From Streptomyces sp. HB132 (GTDB lineage: Bacteria; Actinomycetota; Actinomycetes; Streptomycetales; Streptomycetaceae): 64,000 bases of DNA. Positions 33,556 to 41,695 of the stretch are shown in pieces. Location: contig NZ_JAFBGA010000009.1 in NCBI RefSeq assembly GCF_016909575.1, positions 1 through 64,000 of the forward strand, read 5' to 3'. Each line of letters begins with the position of its first letter. Position 1 is the stretch's first letter. The notes under the pieces were generated by a model. The model was not told the DNA's origin. It did no database searches and saw nothing but the letters and a program-made list of their open reading frames with translations. The position numbers and the translations under genes were made by a program.

Positions 33556-34311
33556 TCAGGCGTCCTGGAAGTCCATCAGCGCGACCGGATCAGAGGTCGG
33601 CTGTTCGGATCCGCCCGTCGGTTCGACCGTGATGCCCATGCCGGACGCACCGTCCACCGGCCCGTCCAGCAGCACCGTGTCGTCCGAGGCCGACGGGTTC
33701 ATCAGACCAGCGGAGCGCATGGTGCCCTCGTCGTCGAACCACAGCTGGTACACCTTGCCGCCGGGCGGAGGCGCCATGTCCGAGGCCAGGAACACCGCCC
33801 TGTTCACGCTCTTCGAGACCACGACCGTGCCCCGGGCCCCGCCCGCCAGGTCCGACGCGCTGGTCGTGGCGTCCGACGCCGTCAGCACCTGGGCCACCCG
33901 CTCGTTGTGCAGCTGGGCCCGGGCCGCCTCCTGCCGGGCGTCCTGGGCGACCTGGTTCTGCCACACGGCGACCCCGCCGAAAGCGGCGGCGGCGGCGACA
34001 CAGGCGGCCAGCGCATACGTCGACCAGCGGCCGGCGCGTCCGCGGGACGCCGCGGCGCGGGAACCCCGCGGGTGGGAGGGCGCCTCCTGCCGCACGGTCG
34101 TGATCTCCCGCAGCACCCGGTCCCGGAGAGCGGGCGGCGGGACCGCCGAGACCGCGAGCCCGAGCCGGGCAGCGGTGGCGGACAGCTCGCGCACCTCCTG
34201 GGCGCAGGCCTCGCAGGCACCCAGATGCCGCTCGAACGCGAGGCGTTCGTCCTCCGGCAGCGCGTGCAGGGCGTAGGCCCCGGTCAGTGTGTGGAGCTCG
34301 GCCGTGCTCAT
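33556..34311 (-). CDS. rskA: Anti-sigma-K factor RskA-like
   Basis: This 251-residue membrane anti-sigma factor has an N-terminal zinc-binding anti-sigma domain (H29-x3-C33-x2-C36 in FERHLGACEACAQE). One transmembrane helix (about 98-117) is followed by a C-terminal extracellular RskA domain (PF10099, GKVYQLWFDDEG...MGITVEPTGGSEQPT). It should hold the sigma factor inactive until regulated proteolysis releases it. Its ATG overlaps the sigK stop (ATGA), the usual coupling for a sigma/anti-sigma pair. A site-2 protease of the type that cleaves such factors is encoded at 1.8-3.1 kb, but their connection is inference. Confidence 0.94.
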   Translation of the reverse strand: MSTAELHTLTGAYALHALPEDERLAFERHLGACEACAQEVRELSATAARLGLAVSAVPPPALRDRVLREITTVRQEAPSHPRGSRAAASRGRAGRWSTYALAACVAAAAAFGGVAVWQNQVAQDARQEAARAQLHNERVAQVLTASDATTSASDLAGGARGTVVVSKSVNRAVFLASDMAPPPGGKVYQLWFDDEGTMRSAGLMNPSASDDTVLLDGPVDGASGMGITVEPTGGSEQPTSDPVALMDFQDA

Positions 34312-34892
34312 GCGCTCACCCCCAGGCAGTCGCGCAGGCGGATGAGCCCGTCGCGCAGGCGTGTCTTGATGGTTCCCAGCGGAACGGACAGCAGCTCGCC
34401 GACCTCGCGGTAGGTGAGTCCGCGGTAGTACGCCAGCGTCACCGACTCCCGCTGCAGCTCGGACAGCGTCCGCAGGCAGCGCCGGACCTGTTCCCTCTCC
34501 AGCCGGCTCTCGACCTGCTCGGACACCTCGTCGAACTCCGGCGTGCGGTCGAGCAACGCGGCCTTGTGCTCCCGCGCGGACGTCGCCTCGGCGGAACGGA
34601 CCCGGTCCACGGCCCGGTGATGGGCGAGCGTCAGTACCCAGTTCATGGCGCTGCCGCGGGACGGCTGGAAGCGGGGAGCGGTGCGCCAGACCTCGACGAG
34701 CACTTCCTGCGCCACCTCCTCCGACTGGGCCGGATCGCGGAGAACACTCCGTACCAGGCCGAGAACCGGGCCGCTGACCTGGTCGTACACCCGGGTGAAG
34801 GCATCCTGGTCACCCCGGGCGACCTGGACGAGCAGCTCCTGAAGGTCGGGCCCTGCTGAGGGGATCCCGCTGATGTGTACGGCTTCTCTCAC
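34308..34892 (-). CDS. sigK: ECF sigma factor SigK
   Basis: This 194-residue sigma factor has region 2 (about 35-105, FTRVYDQVSGPVLGLVRSVL...GSAMNWVLTLAHHRAVDRVR) and region 4 (about 130-185, LSELQRESVTLAYYRGLTYREVGELL and IKTRLRDGLIRLR). It belongs to the ECF group that pairs with RskA. GTG 34892 is chosen because GGGAGG lies 9 nt upstream; the frame is open further to 35000, but that would include its own promoter. A CCAATCC-N15-CCGAAT promoter upstream matches the two promoters at 27.8 kb, so the factor probably autoregulates. Confidence 0.94.
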   Translation of the reverse strand: MREAVHISGIPSAGPDLQELLVQVARGDQDAFTRVYDQVSGPVLGLVRSVLRDPAQSEEVAQEVLVEVWRTAPRFQPSRGSAMNWVLTLAHHRAVDRVRSAEATSAREHKAALLDRTPEFDEVSEQVESRLEREQVRRCLRTLSELQRESVTLAYYRGLTYREVGELLSVPLGTIKTRLRDGLIRLRDCLGVSA

Positions 34893-34932
34893 GCGGACGT
34901 TCCTCCCGGAGCACGCATCGGTTTCCTGGGTG

Positions 34933-34960
34933 ATTCGGAGCCGGCGGCCCTGCGGATTGG
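34933..34960 (-). promoter_or_regulatory. SigK-type autoregulatory promoter of sigK-rskA
   Basis: On the minus strand, CCAATCC (34960-34954) is followed by 15 nt and CCGAAT (34938-34933). The predicted start of transcription is about 33 nt before the sigK GTG. The -10 element matches the remembered mycobacterial SigK -10 exactly. Confidence 0.78.
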
Positions 34961-35052
34961 TGCGCGGTCGGACATCTTCGCACGCCTCGCCCTCGAACAC
35001 GCGTACGGCAACGGGTTGCGCTGCCCCGCCCGAACGGGGGACGAGCGTGGGC

Positions 35053-35088
35053 GGTCGCCCCGGTCGCCCCGGTGGCCCCGGTCGCCCC
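35053..35088. repeat. Four tandem 9-bp repeats upstream of sigK
   Basis: Four consecutive GGTCGCCCC units (the third reads GGTGGCCCC) lie between the SIP gene terminator and the sigK promoter. They are too far upstream to be part of the core promoter. They could be a copy-number-variable spacer or a regulator site. Confidence 0.8.
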
Positions 35089-35099
35089 GGAAACGCGCG

Positions 35100-35133
35100 G
35101 AGCCCGGTCGCCGTCGGGACGGCGACCGGGCTC
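35100..35133 (-). terminator. Terminator after the siderophore-interacting protein gene
   Basis: A perfect 14-bp stem (35100-35113 with 35120-35133) and 6-nt loop begin 20 nt beyond the stop of the minus-strand gene. It insulates sigK from iron-regulated transcription. Confidence 0.85.
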
Positions 35134-35153
35134 GCGACGAAGGGGGAGGACCC

Positions 35154-35996
35154 TCAGGCGGCGTTCTCCTGCTCGCGCTCCACCTGCTCGTTCCACTCGC
35201 GCTTGACCGCACGCCACGCGTCGTCGTTCTGGCCGAGGCGCCAGTATCCCGAGATCGACAGCTGTCCGAGCGGGATGCCCCGCTCCAGGCGGAGGTGTCG
35301 CCGGATCTCCTTCACGAAGCCCGCCTCGCCGTGGACGAACGCCTGCACCTCGCCGTCGGGGAACTCCAGACCCCTCACCGCCGCGACGAGCGCCTCTCCG
35401 ACCGGGCGGCCGCCGCGGTGCAGCCAGGTGACCGAGACGCCCTCGGGCGCCGCGAGCTTCTGCTCCTCCGAGGGGTCCGCCACCTCCACGAACGCGTGGA
35501 CCGACGCGCCCTCGGGCATGTGCTCCAGTGCCGCGGCGATCGCGGGCAGGGCGCTCTCGTCGCCCACCAGCAGGTGCCAGTCGGCCGTGGCCTTCGGGAC
35601 GTAACCGCCGCCGGGTCCCAGGAAGGTCACCTGGTCGCCGGGGAGTGCCCGGGCCGCCCAGGGGCCCGCGAGGCCCTCGTCGCCGTGCACCACGAAGTCG
35701 ACCGCCATCTCCCGGGCGACGGGGTCCCAGGAGCGCACCGTGTACGTCCGGGTCGTCGGCCACAGCTCGCGCGGGTAGCCCTCCCGGATCGCGGCCATGT
35801 CGAAGGGGTGGGCGTAGTCCGCGCCCTCGGGTGCGAAGCACAGCTTGATGTAGTGGTCGGTGAAGCCCGCCAGGGCGAAATCGGCCAGGCCTTCGCCACC
35901 GAGGACCACACGCACCATGTGCGGGGTGATCTGCTCGGTGCGCAGAACCTGCGCCCCCTGCGCCTTCGGTGTCCGGCGTTGCGGCCGCTCTGCCAC
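35154..35996 (-). CDS. Siderophore-interacting FAD protein (ferric-siderophore reductase)
   Basis: This 280-residue protein has a FAD-binding domain (about 15-140) with RTYTVRSWDP (flavin-binding R-x-Y-T) and a C-terminal NAD(P)-like SIP domain (LVGDESALPAIAAAL...AFVHGEAGFVKEIRRHL). ViuB-type proteins of this family reduce ferric siderophores in the cytoplasm to release iron. The start is GTG 35996 with GGGAGAA upstream. An iron box lies 43 nt before the start, so the gene should be repressed by DmdR/IdeR when iron is sufficient. No siderophore transport or biosynthesis genes are adjacent. Confidence 0.94.
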   Translation of the reverse strand: MAERPQRRTPKAQGAQVLRTEQITPHMVRVVLGGEGLADFALAGFTDHYIKLCFAPEGADYAHPFDMAAIREGYPRELWPTTRTYTVRSWDPVAREMAVDFVVHGDEGLAGPWAARALPGDQVTFLGPGGGYVPKATADWHLLVGDESALPAIAAALEHMPEGASVHAFVEVADPSEEQKLAAPEGVSVTWLHRGGRPVGEALVAAVRGLEFPDGEVQAFVHGEAGFVKEIRRHLRLERGIPLGQLSISGYWRLGQNDDAWRAVKREWNEQVEREQENAA

Positions 35997-36038
35997 GAGG
36001 TTCTCCCTGCTCTGGGCGACATACGAGGTTCTACGTAG

Positions 36039-36057
36039 TTAGGCTTGCCTAAGCTAG
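36039..36057. promoter_or_regulatory. Iron box (DmdR/IdeR operator)
   Basis: The 19-bp site TTAGGCTTGCCTAAGCTAG closely matches the actinobacterial iron box TTAGGTTAGSCTAACCTAA, including the TTAGG half and the central GCCTAA. It sits 43 nt upstream of the siderophore-interacting protein start. Confidence 0.8.
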
Positions 36058-36061
36058 CACT

Positions 36062-36997
36062 CTACGCCTGGAGCGTGAGAAGCAGGCGCTGCAGGGCGTT
36101 CCCCAGACCCCACCGCGCCGCGAGTGCCTCCAGGGCCGCCGGGTCGCGCGGTTCCCGGGGGAGTGCGGGATCGAATGCGGGCAGGGGGACGTCGCCCGCG
36201 ACACGGACGACCTTCGGGGCGACCGCCACGTAGTCCCGGGCCTCGTCGAGCCGCTTGCGCTGCGAGGGGGTGAGCCGTGCCGCGGGATCGTCCACCGCGG
36301 CCATGATGCCGGCCAGGTCGCCGAAGGCGTCCAGCAGTTTCGCCGCCGTCTTCTCGCCGATACCGGGTACGCCCGGCAGCCCGTCGCTCGGATCGCCGCG
36401 GAGCAGGGCCAGGTCGACGTACCCGGCGCCGTCCACGCCGTACTTCCCGCGCAGCCAGGCCTCGTCCGTGACCTGGAGCGTCCCCACGCCCTTCAGCGGG
36501 TAGAGCACCCGCACCTGTCGGGCGTCGTCGACCAGCTGGTAGAGGTCGCGGTCACCGGTCACGATGTCCACGGGACCGGTGGCGCGGCCGGCCAGTGTGC
36601 CGATCACGTCGTCGGCCTCGTACGCGCTGACGCCCACCCGGGCGATGCCCAGCGCGTCCAGCACGGCCTCGATGACCGGGACCTGCGGGGAGAGGGTGTC
36701 GGGGACCTCCTCCTCGTCGGGAAGGCCCGCGGTGGTCTCGGCGGCCACCCGGTGGGCCTTGTAGGTCGGGATCAGGTCGACCCGCCACTGCGGGCGCCAG
36801 TCGGCGTCCATGCAGGCCACCAGGTCGTCCGGCCGGTGGTCCTGCACGAGACGGGCGATGAAGTCGAGCAGGCCGCGCACGGCGTTCACCGGGGTTCCGT
36901 CCGGTGCGCGCACCGAGTCCGGGACGCCGAAATACGCGCGGAAGTAGAGGGAGGCGGTGTCGAGGAGCATCAGGCGTCGCGTCACACCACCGATCAT
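36062..36997 (-). CDS. 5'-3' exonuclease / flap endonuclease (PolI N-terminal type)
   Basis: This 311-residue stand-alone 5'-nuclease is homologous to the N-terminal domain of DNA polymerase I. Acidic metal-binding clusters are visible in LMLLDTASLYFRAYFG, ACMDADWRPQWR, EADDVIGTLA and VTGDRDLYQLV. The helix-hairpin-helix DNA-binding module is DGLPGVPGIGEKTAAKLL. It would process flaps and RNA primers alongside the full-length PolI expected elsewhere. The start is ATG 36997; GTG 36985 (VTRRLML) is equally possible and removes four residues. It is separated by 235 bp from the divergent betaine transporter operon. Confidence 0.92.
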   Translation of the reverse strand: MIGGVTRRLMLLDTASLYFRAYFGVPDSVRAPDGTPVNAVRGLLDFIARLVQDHRPDDLVACMDADWRPQWRVDLIPTYKAHRVAAETTAGLPDEEEVPDTLSPQVPVIEAVLDALGIARVGVSAYEADDVIGTLAGRATGPVDIVTGDRDLYQLVDDARQVRVLYPLKGVGTLQVTDEAWLRGKYGVDGAGYVDLALLRGDPSDGLPGVPGIGEKTAAKLLDAFGDLAGIMAAVDDPAARLTPSQRKRLDEARDYVAVAPKVVRVAGDVPLPAFDPALPREPRDPAALEALAARWGLGNALQRLLLTLQA

Positions 36998-37232
36998 GCC
37001 GCACCCCACCGACACGGCGGGCCGGGTGGGCGTGCGGTTCCCGCGATCCCCGACCTCCGAAGTGAACTGGGTCACACAAGTGTTTGGTTCGCGTAAGCGC
37101 GGGCAGGCGCGGCATCGGAGCGGACCACGTCCATTTTTCAACAAGTGCCCGTGCTCTGCGGACCGACCCGCACCGCTCCACGGTCTGCCGGAGGGGGTGG
37201 CAGACCGATTCGGTTCAACGCGTGAGGTGTAT

Positions 37233-38339
37233 GTGTCAAGGCTGCAAGCGGAGCACCTGTACAAGGTGTTCGGCAGACGACCAGATCAAGCCGTGCAGAA
37301 GCTCGAAGGCGGTACCCACCGCGACGAGCTGCGCGCCGACGGAACGACCGCAGCGGTGATCGACGCCTCCTTCACCGTGGAGCCGGGCCAGATCTTCGTC
37401 GTCATGGGGCTTTCCGGCTCAGGGAAGTCCACATTGCTGCGGATGCTCAACGGTCTGCTGGAGCCCACCGCCGGCCGGGTGCTGTTCGACGGTCAGGACC
37501 TGACCGCGCTCAGCCCCCGTGACCTGCGCTCGGTCCGCTCCACCAAGATCAGCATGGTCTTCCAGCACTTCGCGCTCTTCCCTCACCGGAGCGTGCTGGA
37601 GAACGCCGCGTACGGCCTGGAGGTCCAGGGCGTCCCGCGGGCCGCACGGGAGGCACGTGCCGCCCAGGCACTTGAGCTGACCGGTCTCGCCGGCTGGGAG
37701 AAGTCCTGGCCCGACGAGCTGTCCGGAGGCATGCAGCAGCGTGTGGGCCTGGCCCGCGCGCTCGCCACCGACGCCGATCTCCTGCTGATGGACGAGTCCT
37801 TCAGCGCGCTCGACCCGCTGATCCGCCGCGACATGCAGGACCAGCTGCTCGAACTGCAGAAGCGTCTGAAGAAGACGATCGTCTTCATCACCCACGACCT
37901 CAACGAGGCCATGCGCCTCGGTGACCGCATCGCAGTGATGCGGGACGGCGAGATCGTCCAGCAGGGCACCGCCGAGGACATCCTCGTCCGGCCCTCCAAC
38001 GACTACGTCGCGTCCTTCATCCAGGACGTCGACCGCTCCCGGGTGCTGACGGCGGGTTCGATCATGGAGGCGCCCGAGGCGGGCCGCTCCCACAAGGAGC
38101 TGCTGGCCGAGGCACCCGCGACGGTGAAGTCGGAGACTCCCATAGCCGAGCTCTTCGTCCCCTTCTCCACCAGCGGGGCGGCCGTCGCCGTCACCGGTGA
38201 GGAGGGCGACGTCATAGGCGTCGTCCCGCGCGAGAGGCTGCTCGCCGCGCTCGGCGAGGAACCCCAGGTGGAGCCCCGGGCCGACACTCAGGTGCCGGCT
38301 CCCCGGGACGAGGCCAAGAAGGTGATCGCCGGTGCCTAG
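37233..38339 (+). CDS. opuAA: Glycine betaine ABC transporter ATP-binding protein
   Basis: This 368-residue ATPase energises osmoprotectant uptake. Walker A is GLSGSGKST (59-67), the signature is LSGGMQQRVGLARALA and Walker B is LLLMDESFSALD. The C-terminal 80 residues form a CBS-like regulatory domain (PIAELFVPFSTSGAAVAVTGEEGDVIGVVPRERLL), which in OpuA-type transporters senses ionic strength. GTG 37233 has GTGAGG 5 nt upstream; the adjacent in-frame GTG 37227 is also possible. The next gene overlaps by 8 nt. The 235-bp upstream gap would contain the osmotic control region. Confidence 0.94.
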   Translation: MSRLQAEHLYKVFGRRPDQAVQKLEGGTHRDELRADGTTAAVIDASFTVEPGQIFVVMGLSGSGKSTLLRMLNGLLEPTAGRVLFDGQDLTALSPRDLRSVRSTKISMVFQHFALFPHRSVLENAAYGLEVQGVPRAAREARAAQALELTGLAGWEKSWPDELSGGMQQRVGLARALATDADLLLMDESFSALDPLIRRDMQDQLLELQKRLKKTIVFITHDLNEAMRLGDRIAVMRDGEIVQQGTAEDILVRPSNDYVASFIQDVDRSRVLTAGSIMEAPEAGRSHKELLAEAPATVKSETPIAELFVPFSTSGAAVAVTGEEGDVIGVVPRERLLAALGEEPQVEPRADTQVPAPRDEAKKVIAGA

Positions 38340-40962
38340 GCTCTCCTTCGGCAGCTGGGTCGAGGACGCGGTCGACTGGCTCCAGTCGAACCTCACCTGG
38401 ATCTTCGATTTCATCAAGACCGTCCTCGGCGGCATGTACGACGGCGTCAACGCCGTGCTGGGCGGTGGTGAGCCCCTGCTGATGGCCGGGATCTTCGCCG
38501 TCATCGCGTTCTGGCTGCGCGGGGTGATCCCCGCCGTCGCCACCTTCGCGGGCTTCGCGCTCATCGACTCCCTCGCCCTCTGGGACGAGGCGATGGCGAC
38601 CCTCTCGCTGGTCGTCGTGGCAGCCGTCATCACGATCGTGATCGCCGTGCCCATGGGTATCTGGGCGGCCCGTAACAGCAGGGTCAGCGCCGCGCTGCGA
38701 CCGGTGCTCGACGTCATGCAGACGATGCCGGCCTTCGTCTACCTGATCCCCGGCGTCATGTTCTTCGGCGTCGGTGTCACCCCCGGCGTGATCGCCACCA
38801 TCGTCTTCGCGATGCCGCCCGGCGTCCGGATGACCGAGCTCGGTATCCGTCAGGTCGACAGCGAACTGGTCGAGGCCGCCGAGGCCTTCGGCACCTCGCC
38901 CAAGCACACCCTCACCCGGGTGCAGCTGCCGCTCGCCCTGCCGACGATCATGGCCGGAATCAACCAGGTCATCATGCTGGCCCTGTCGATGGTCGTCATC
39001 GGCGGCATGGCCGGCGCCGGCGGCCTCGGCGAGAAGGTGTACGCCGCGATCACCCAGCTCCAGGTCGGCCTCGCCGCCGAGAGCGGGATCGCCGTCGTCA
39101 TCCTCGCCATGTACCTGGACCGGATGACCGGCGCGCTCAACGAGCGGGTCTCCCCGCTCGGCCGCCGGGCGGCCGCCAAGGTCGCCGCCGGTGCGCGGCG
39201 GCTCAAGTTCGCCCACTACAAGCCGGGAACCGCCGTCGCGATGACCGGTGTGGTCGTGCTCGCGCTCATCGCGGGCGGACTCAACATCGCCGGCTCCACC
39301 GACTCCAAGGCCGACCAGGCCGGCAGCGCCGACGTCGGCAAGGGCCAGAAGATCAACCTGGGGTACATCCCCTGGGACGAGGGCATCGCCTCCACCTACC
39401 TGTGGAAGGAGATCCTGGAGCAGCGCGGCTACGAGACCGGGATCACCCAGCTCGACGCCGGTCCGCTCTACTCCGGCGTCGCCCGCGGCGACATCGACTT
39501 CCAGACGGACTCCTGGCTGCCCACCACGCACAAGGACTACTGGGACAAGTACAGCGACCAGCTGGACGACCTGGGCTCGTGGTACGGGCCGACGTCGCTG
39601 GAGCTGACGGTTCCTTCGTACGTCAAGGGCATCGACTCGCTCGAGGACCTCAAGGGCCAGGGCAAGAAGTTCAACGGCAAGATCATCGGCATCGAGTCCA
39701 GCGCCGGGATGATGGGCACGCTGAACAAGAAGGTGCTCAAGGAGTACGGCCTGGAGGGCGAGTACGAGGTGGTCTCCTCCAGCACCTCCTCGATGCTGGC
39801 CGAGCTGAACCGGTCGATCAAGAAGAAGGAGCCGGTCGTGGTGACCCTGTGGTCGCCGCACTGGGCCTACGGCAAGCACGACCTGAAGAAGCTCAAGGAC
39901 CCCAAGGGTGCCTGGGGCAAGGGCGAAGAGGTCCACACCGTCGCCCACAAGGGCTTCGCGAAGAAGGCCCCCGCCGTCGCCAAGTGGCTCAAGGACTTCA
40001 AGCTCACCGAGAAGCAGCTCACGAGCCTCGAGAACGAGATCCAGAACGCCGGCCAGGGCAAGGAGCAGGACGGCGTCCGCAACTGGCTGAAGAAGAACTC
40101 CGGTGTCGTCGACAAGCTGGCCCCGGTGCCGGGCGGCGCGGGCGGCTCCCAGCAGGGCAAGGACGCCGGGAAGACCGTCAACATGGGGTACTTCCCGTGG
40201 GACGAGGCCATCGCCAGCACCTACCTCTGGCAGAACATGCTGGAGGACCGCGGCTACAGCACCACGGTCAAGCAGCTCGACCCGGGCCCCCTCTACACGG
40301 GTCTCGCCCAGGGCCAGCTGGACGTCCAGTTCGACTCCTGGCTGCCCACCACGCACAAGGACTACTGGAACCGGTACAAGGACAACCTCACCGATCTCGG
40401 CTCGTGGTACGGGCCGACGTCGCTGGAGCTGACGGTTCCTTCGTACGTCAAGGGCATCGACTCGCTCGAGGACCTCAAGGGCCAGGGCAAGAAGTTCGAC
40501 GGCAAGATCATCGGCATCGAGTCCAGCGCCGGGATGATGGGCACGCTGAACAAGAAGGTGCTCAAGGAGTACGGCCTGGAGGGCGAGTACGAGGTGGTCT
40601 CCTCCAGCACCTCCTCGATGCTGGCCGAGCTGAACCGGTCGATCAAGAAGAAGGAGCCGGTCGTGGTGACCCTGTGGTCGCCGCACTGGGCCTACGGTCA
40701 GCACGACCTGAAGAAGCTCAAGGACCCGAAGGGTGCCTGGGGCGAGGGCGAGCAGATCCACACGGTCGCCAAGAAGGACTTCGCCAAGGACTTCCCGGAG
40801 CTGACCGGCTGGCTGAAGGACTTCAAGCTCAGCGAGGCGCAGCTGGCCTCGCTCGAGGTGGAGATCCAGAAGGGCGGCGCCGGCGAGGAGAAGGAGTCCG
40901 CCCGCCGCTGGATGGACGCCAACCCGGACGTGGTGGCGAAGCTGACGCCCGTCGGCAGCTGA
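38332..40962 (+). CDS. opuABC: Glycine betaine permease fused to two tandem substrate-binding domains
   Basis: This 876-residue fusion has a ProW/OpuAB-type permease with about seven membrane segments (about 20-290), including the EAA loop region EAAEAFGTSPKHTLTRVQLPL. A further helix at about 305-323 anchors two consecutive OpuAC-type binding domains outside the membrane (about 337-600 and 612-872). Both carry the same order of motifs (GYxPWDE, DSWLPTTHKDYW, GSWYGPTSLELTVPSYVKG, TLWSPHWAYG) with the aromatic residues that cage betaine. A dimeric transporter would therefore carry four receptors. The two domains share a 329-bp tract with only three differences. The start is GTG 38332, inside the end of the ATPase gene. 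Confidence 0.94.
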   Translation: MPRLSFGSWVEDAVDWLQSNLTWIFDFIKTVLGGMYDGVNAVLGGGEPLLMAGIFAVIAFWLRGVIPAVATFAGFALIDSLALWDEAMATLSLVVVAAVITIVIAVPMGIWAARNSRVSAALRPVLDVMQTMPAFVYLIPGVMFFGVGVTPGVIATIVFAMPPGVRMTELGIRQVDSELVEAAEAFGTSPKHTLTRVQLPLALPTIMAGINQVIMLALSMVVIGGMAGAGGLGEKVYAAITQLQVGLAAESGIAVVILAMYLDRMTGALNERVSPLGRRAAAKVAAGARRLKFAHYKPGTAVAMTGVVVLALIAGGLNIAGSTDSKADQAGSADVGKGQKINLGYIPWDEGIASTYLWKEILEQRGYETGITQLDAGPLYSGVARGDIDFQTDSWLPTTHKDYWDKYSDQLDDLGSWYGPTSLELTVPSYVKGIDSLEDLKGQGKKFNGKIIGIESSAGMMGTLNKKVLKEYGLEGEYEVVSSSTSSMLAELNRSIKKKEPVVVTLWSPHWAYGKHDLKKLKDPKGAWGKGEEVHTVAHKGFAKKAPAVAKWLKDFKLTEKQLTSLENEIQNAGQGKEQDGVRNWLKKNSGVVDKLAPVPGGAGGSQQGKDAGKTVNMGYFPWDEAIASTYLWQNMLEDRGYSTTVKQLDPGPLYTGLAQGQLDVQFDSWLPTTHKDYWNRYKDNLTDLGSWYGPTSLELTVPSYVKGIDSLEDLKGQGKKFDGKIIGIESSAGMMGTLNKKVLKEYGLEGEYEVVSSSTSSMLAELNRSIKKKEPVVVTLWSPHWAYGQHDLKKLKDPKGAWGEGEQIHTVAKKDFAKDFPELTGWLKDFKLSEAQLASLEVEIQKGGAGEEKESARRWMDANPDVVAKLTPVGS
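39574..39902 (+). repeat. Internal direct repeat, copy 1 (substrate-binding domain 1)
   Basis: This 329-bp stretch recurs 825 bp (275 codons) downstream at 40399-40727. By eye only three positions differ (39673, 39873, 39874 against 40498, 40698, 40699). The flanking parts of the two domains are much more diverged. Confidence 0.95.
40399..40727 (+). repeat. Internal direct repeat, copy 2 (substrate-binding domain 2)
   Basis: This is the second copy of the 329-bp tract in the betaine permease fusion. It encodes the same domain segment from GSWYGPT to KKLKD. The sharp boundaries of identity suggest a homogenised segment and not a recent whole-domain duplication. Confidence 0.95.
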
Positions 40963-40991
40963 TCAGCTGATCCACGATCCCGTCACCACCG

Positions 40992-41030
40992 AAGGGGGCG
41001 GTCCCGGTAGCGAACCGGGGCCGTCCCCTT
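40992..41030 (+). terminator. Terminator after the betaine transporter operon
   Basis: A 17-bp stem with two G-U pairs (40992-41008 with 41014-41030) and a 5-nt loop begins 30 nt after the stop. Confidence 0.8.
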
Positions 41031-41149
41031 CAGGCTGGTCTGAGGAGTCCCCGAGGGTTTCCCGCCTGTCCGCTTCCGCTCCATCACGCAGACGACATGC
41101 GTATGGTGCTGGCAACCGGGAGGATGGCGATCCGGGGAGGGAGCCGGAC

Positions 41150-41695
41150 ATGGACGAGAAGGAAGCCCTTCGAGTGGGGGCCGCGGTTCGCCGACGCCGC
41201 AGGACCCTCGGACTCACCCTGGCCGCGGTGGCCGGACGCAGCGGCCTGTCCGTACCGTTCCTCAGCCAGATCGAGAACGAACGGGCCAGACCCAGCCCCC
41301 GGTCCCTGGACCGGGTGGCCGAGGCACTGGAGACCACGACCGAGCGCCTGCGCGCCGCGGCGGACTCGGCACGCGCCGTGGACGTCGTACGGGCGGACGG
41401 CGAGGACGGTGTGCGCAGGCTGGTGCGCGGGCGGCACCAGCTCAGCGCGCTCGAGTTCATCGGCGAGACGGACCTCGGACGCGAGTTCCAGCACCGGAAC
41501 GACGAGGTGATGTACGTCGTGGAGGGTGCCGTGGAGGTCGAGGCCGAAGGGCAGGCCCACCGGCTGGGGCGGGGCGACACCCTCTTCCTCTCCGGCGGGG
41601 TGAGGCACCGGTGGCGGGCGACCGTGCCGGGCACCCGTCTGCTGGTCGTCTCCGTCGCCGAGCACATCGACGCGACCTACGACTCGCGCCGCTGA
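41150..41695 (+). CDS. XRE-family regulator with cupin sensor domain
   Basis: This 181-residue regulator has an N-terminal helix-turn-helix (about 10-65, LGLTLAAVAGRSGLSVPFLSQIENE) and a C-terminal cupin barrel (about 100-175, VMYVVEGAVEVEAEGQAHRLGRGDTLFL). This architecture is typical of PuuR/HipB-like regulators of polyamine, amino-acid or osmolyte genes. ATG 41150 follows GGGGAGGGAGCC. The BtuF-like gene starts 8 nt after the stop, so they are co-transcribed. A link to the preceding betaine transporter is possible but not shown. Confidence 0.92.
   Translation: MDEKEALRVGAAVRRRRRTLGLTLAAVAGRSGLSVPFLSQIENERARPSPRSLDRVAEALETTTERLRAAADSARAVDVVRADGEDGVRRLVRGRHQLSALEFIGETDLGREFQHRNDEVMYVVEGAVEVEAEGQAHRLGRGDTLFLSGGVRHRWRATVPGTRLLVVSVAEHIDATYDSRR

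Noticed and set aside
34893..35000. Longer SigK start at 35000
   Set aside because: It would encode 36 unconserved residues over its own promoter elements; the GTG at 34892 has a proper ribosome binding site.
24601..35996. Secondary-metabolite gene cluster, because of the CFA enzymes, oxidases and regulator
   Set aside because: No polyketide, peptide or terpene synthase is present; the gene set matches the sigK envelope locus instead.
39574..40727. Repeat considered as a CRISPR array or mobile-element duplication
   Set aside because: There are only two copies, in frame, inside one coding sequence, each within a recognisable binding domain; there are no short spaced repeats and no terminal inverted repeats.
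38212..40761. An 849-codon antisense frame with repeated RRPQGHHDRLLLLDRPVQ-like segments
   Set aside because: The apparent protein repeat is only the mirror of the duplicated substrate-binding domains on the plus strand.
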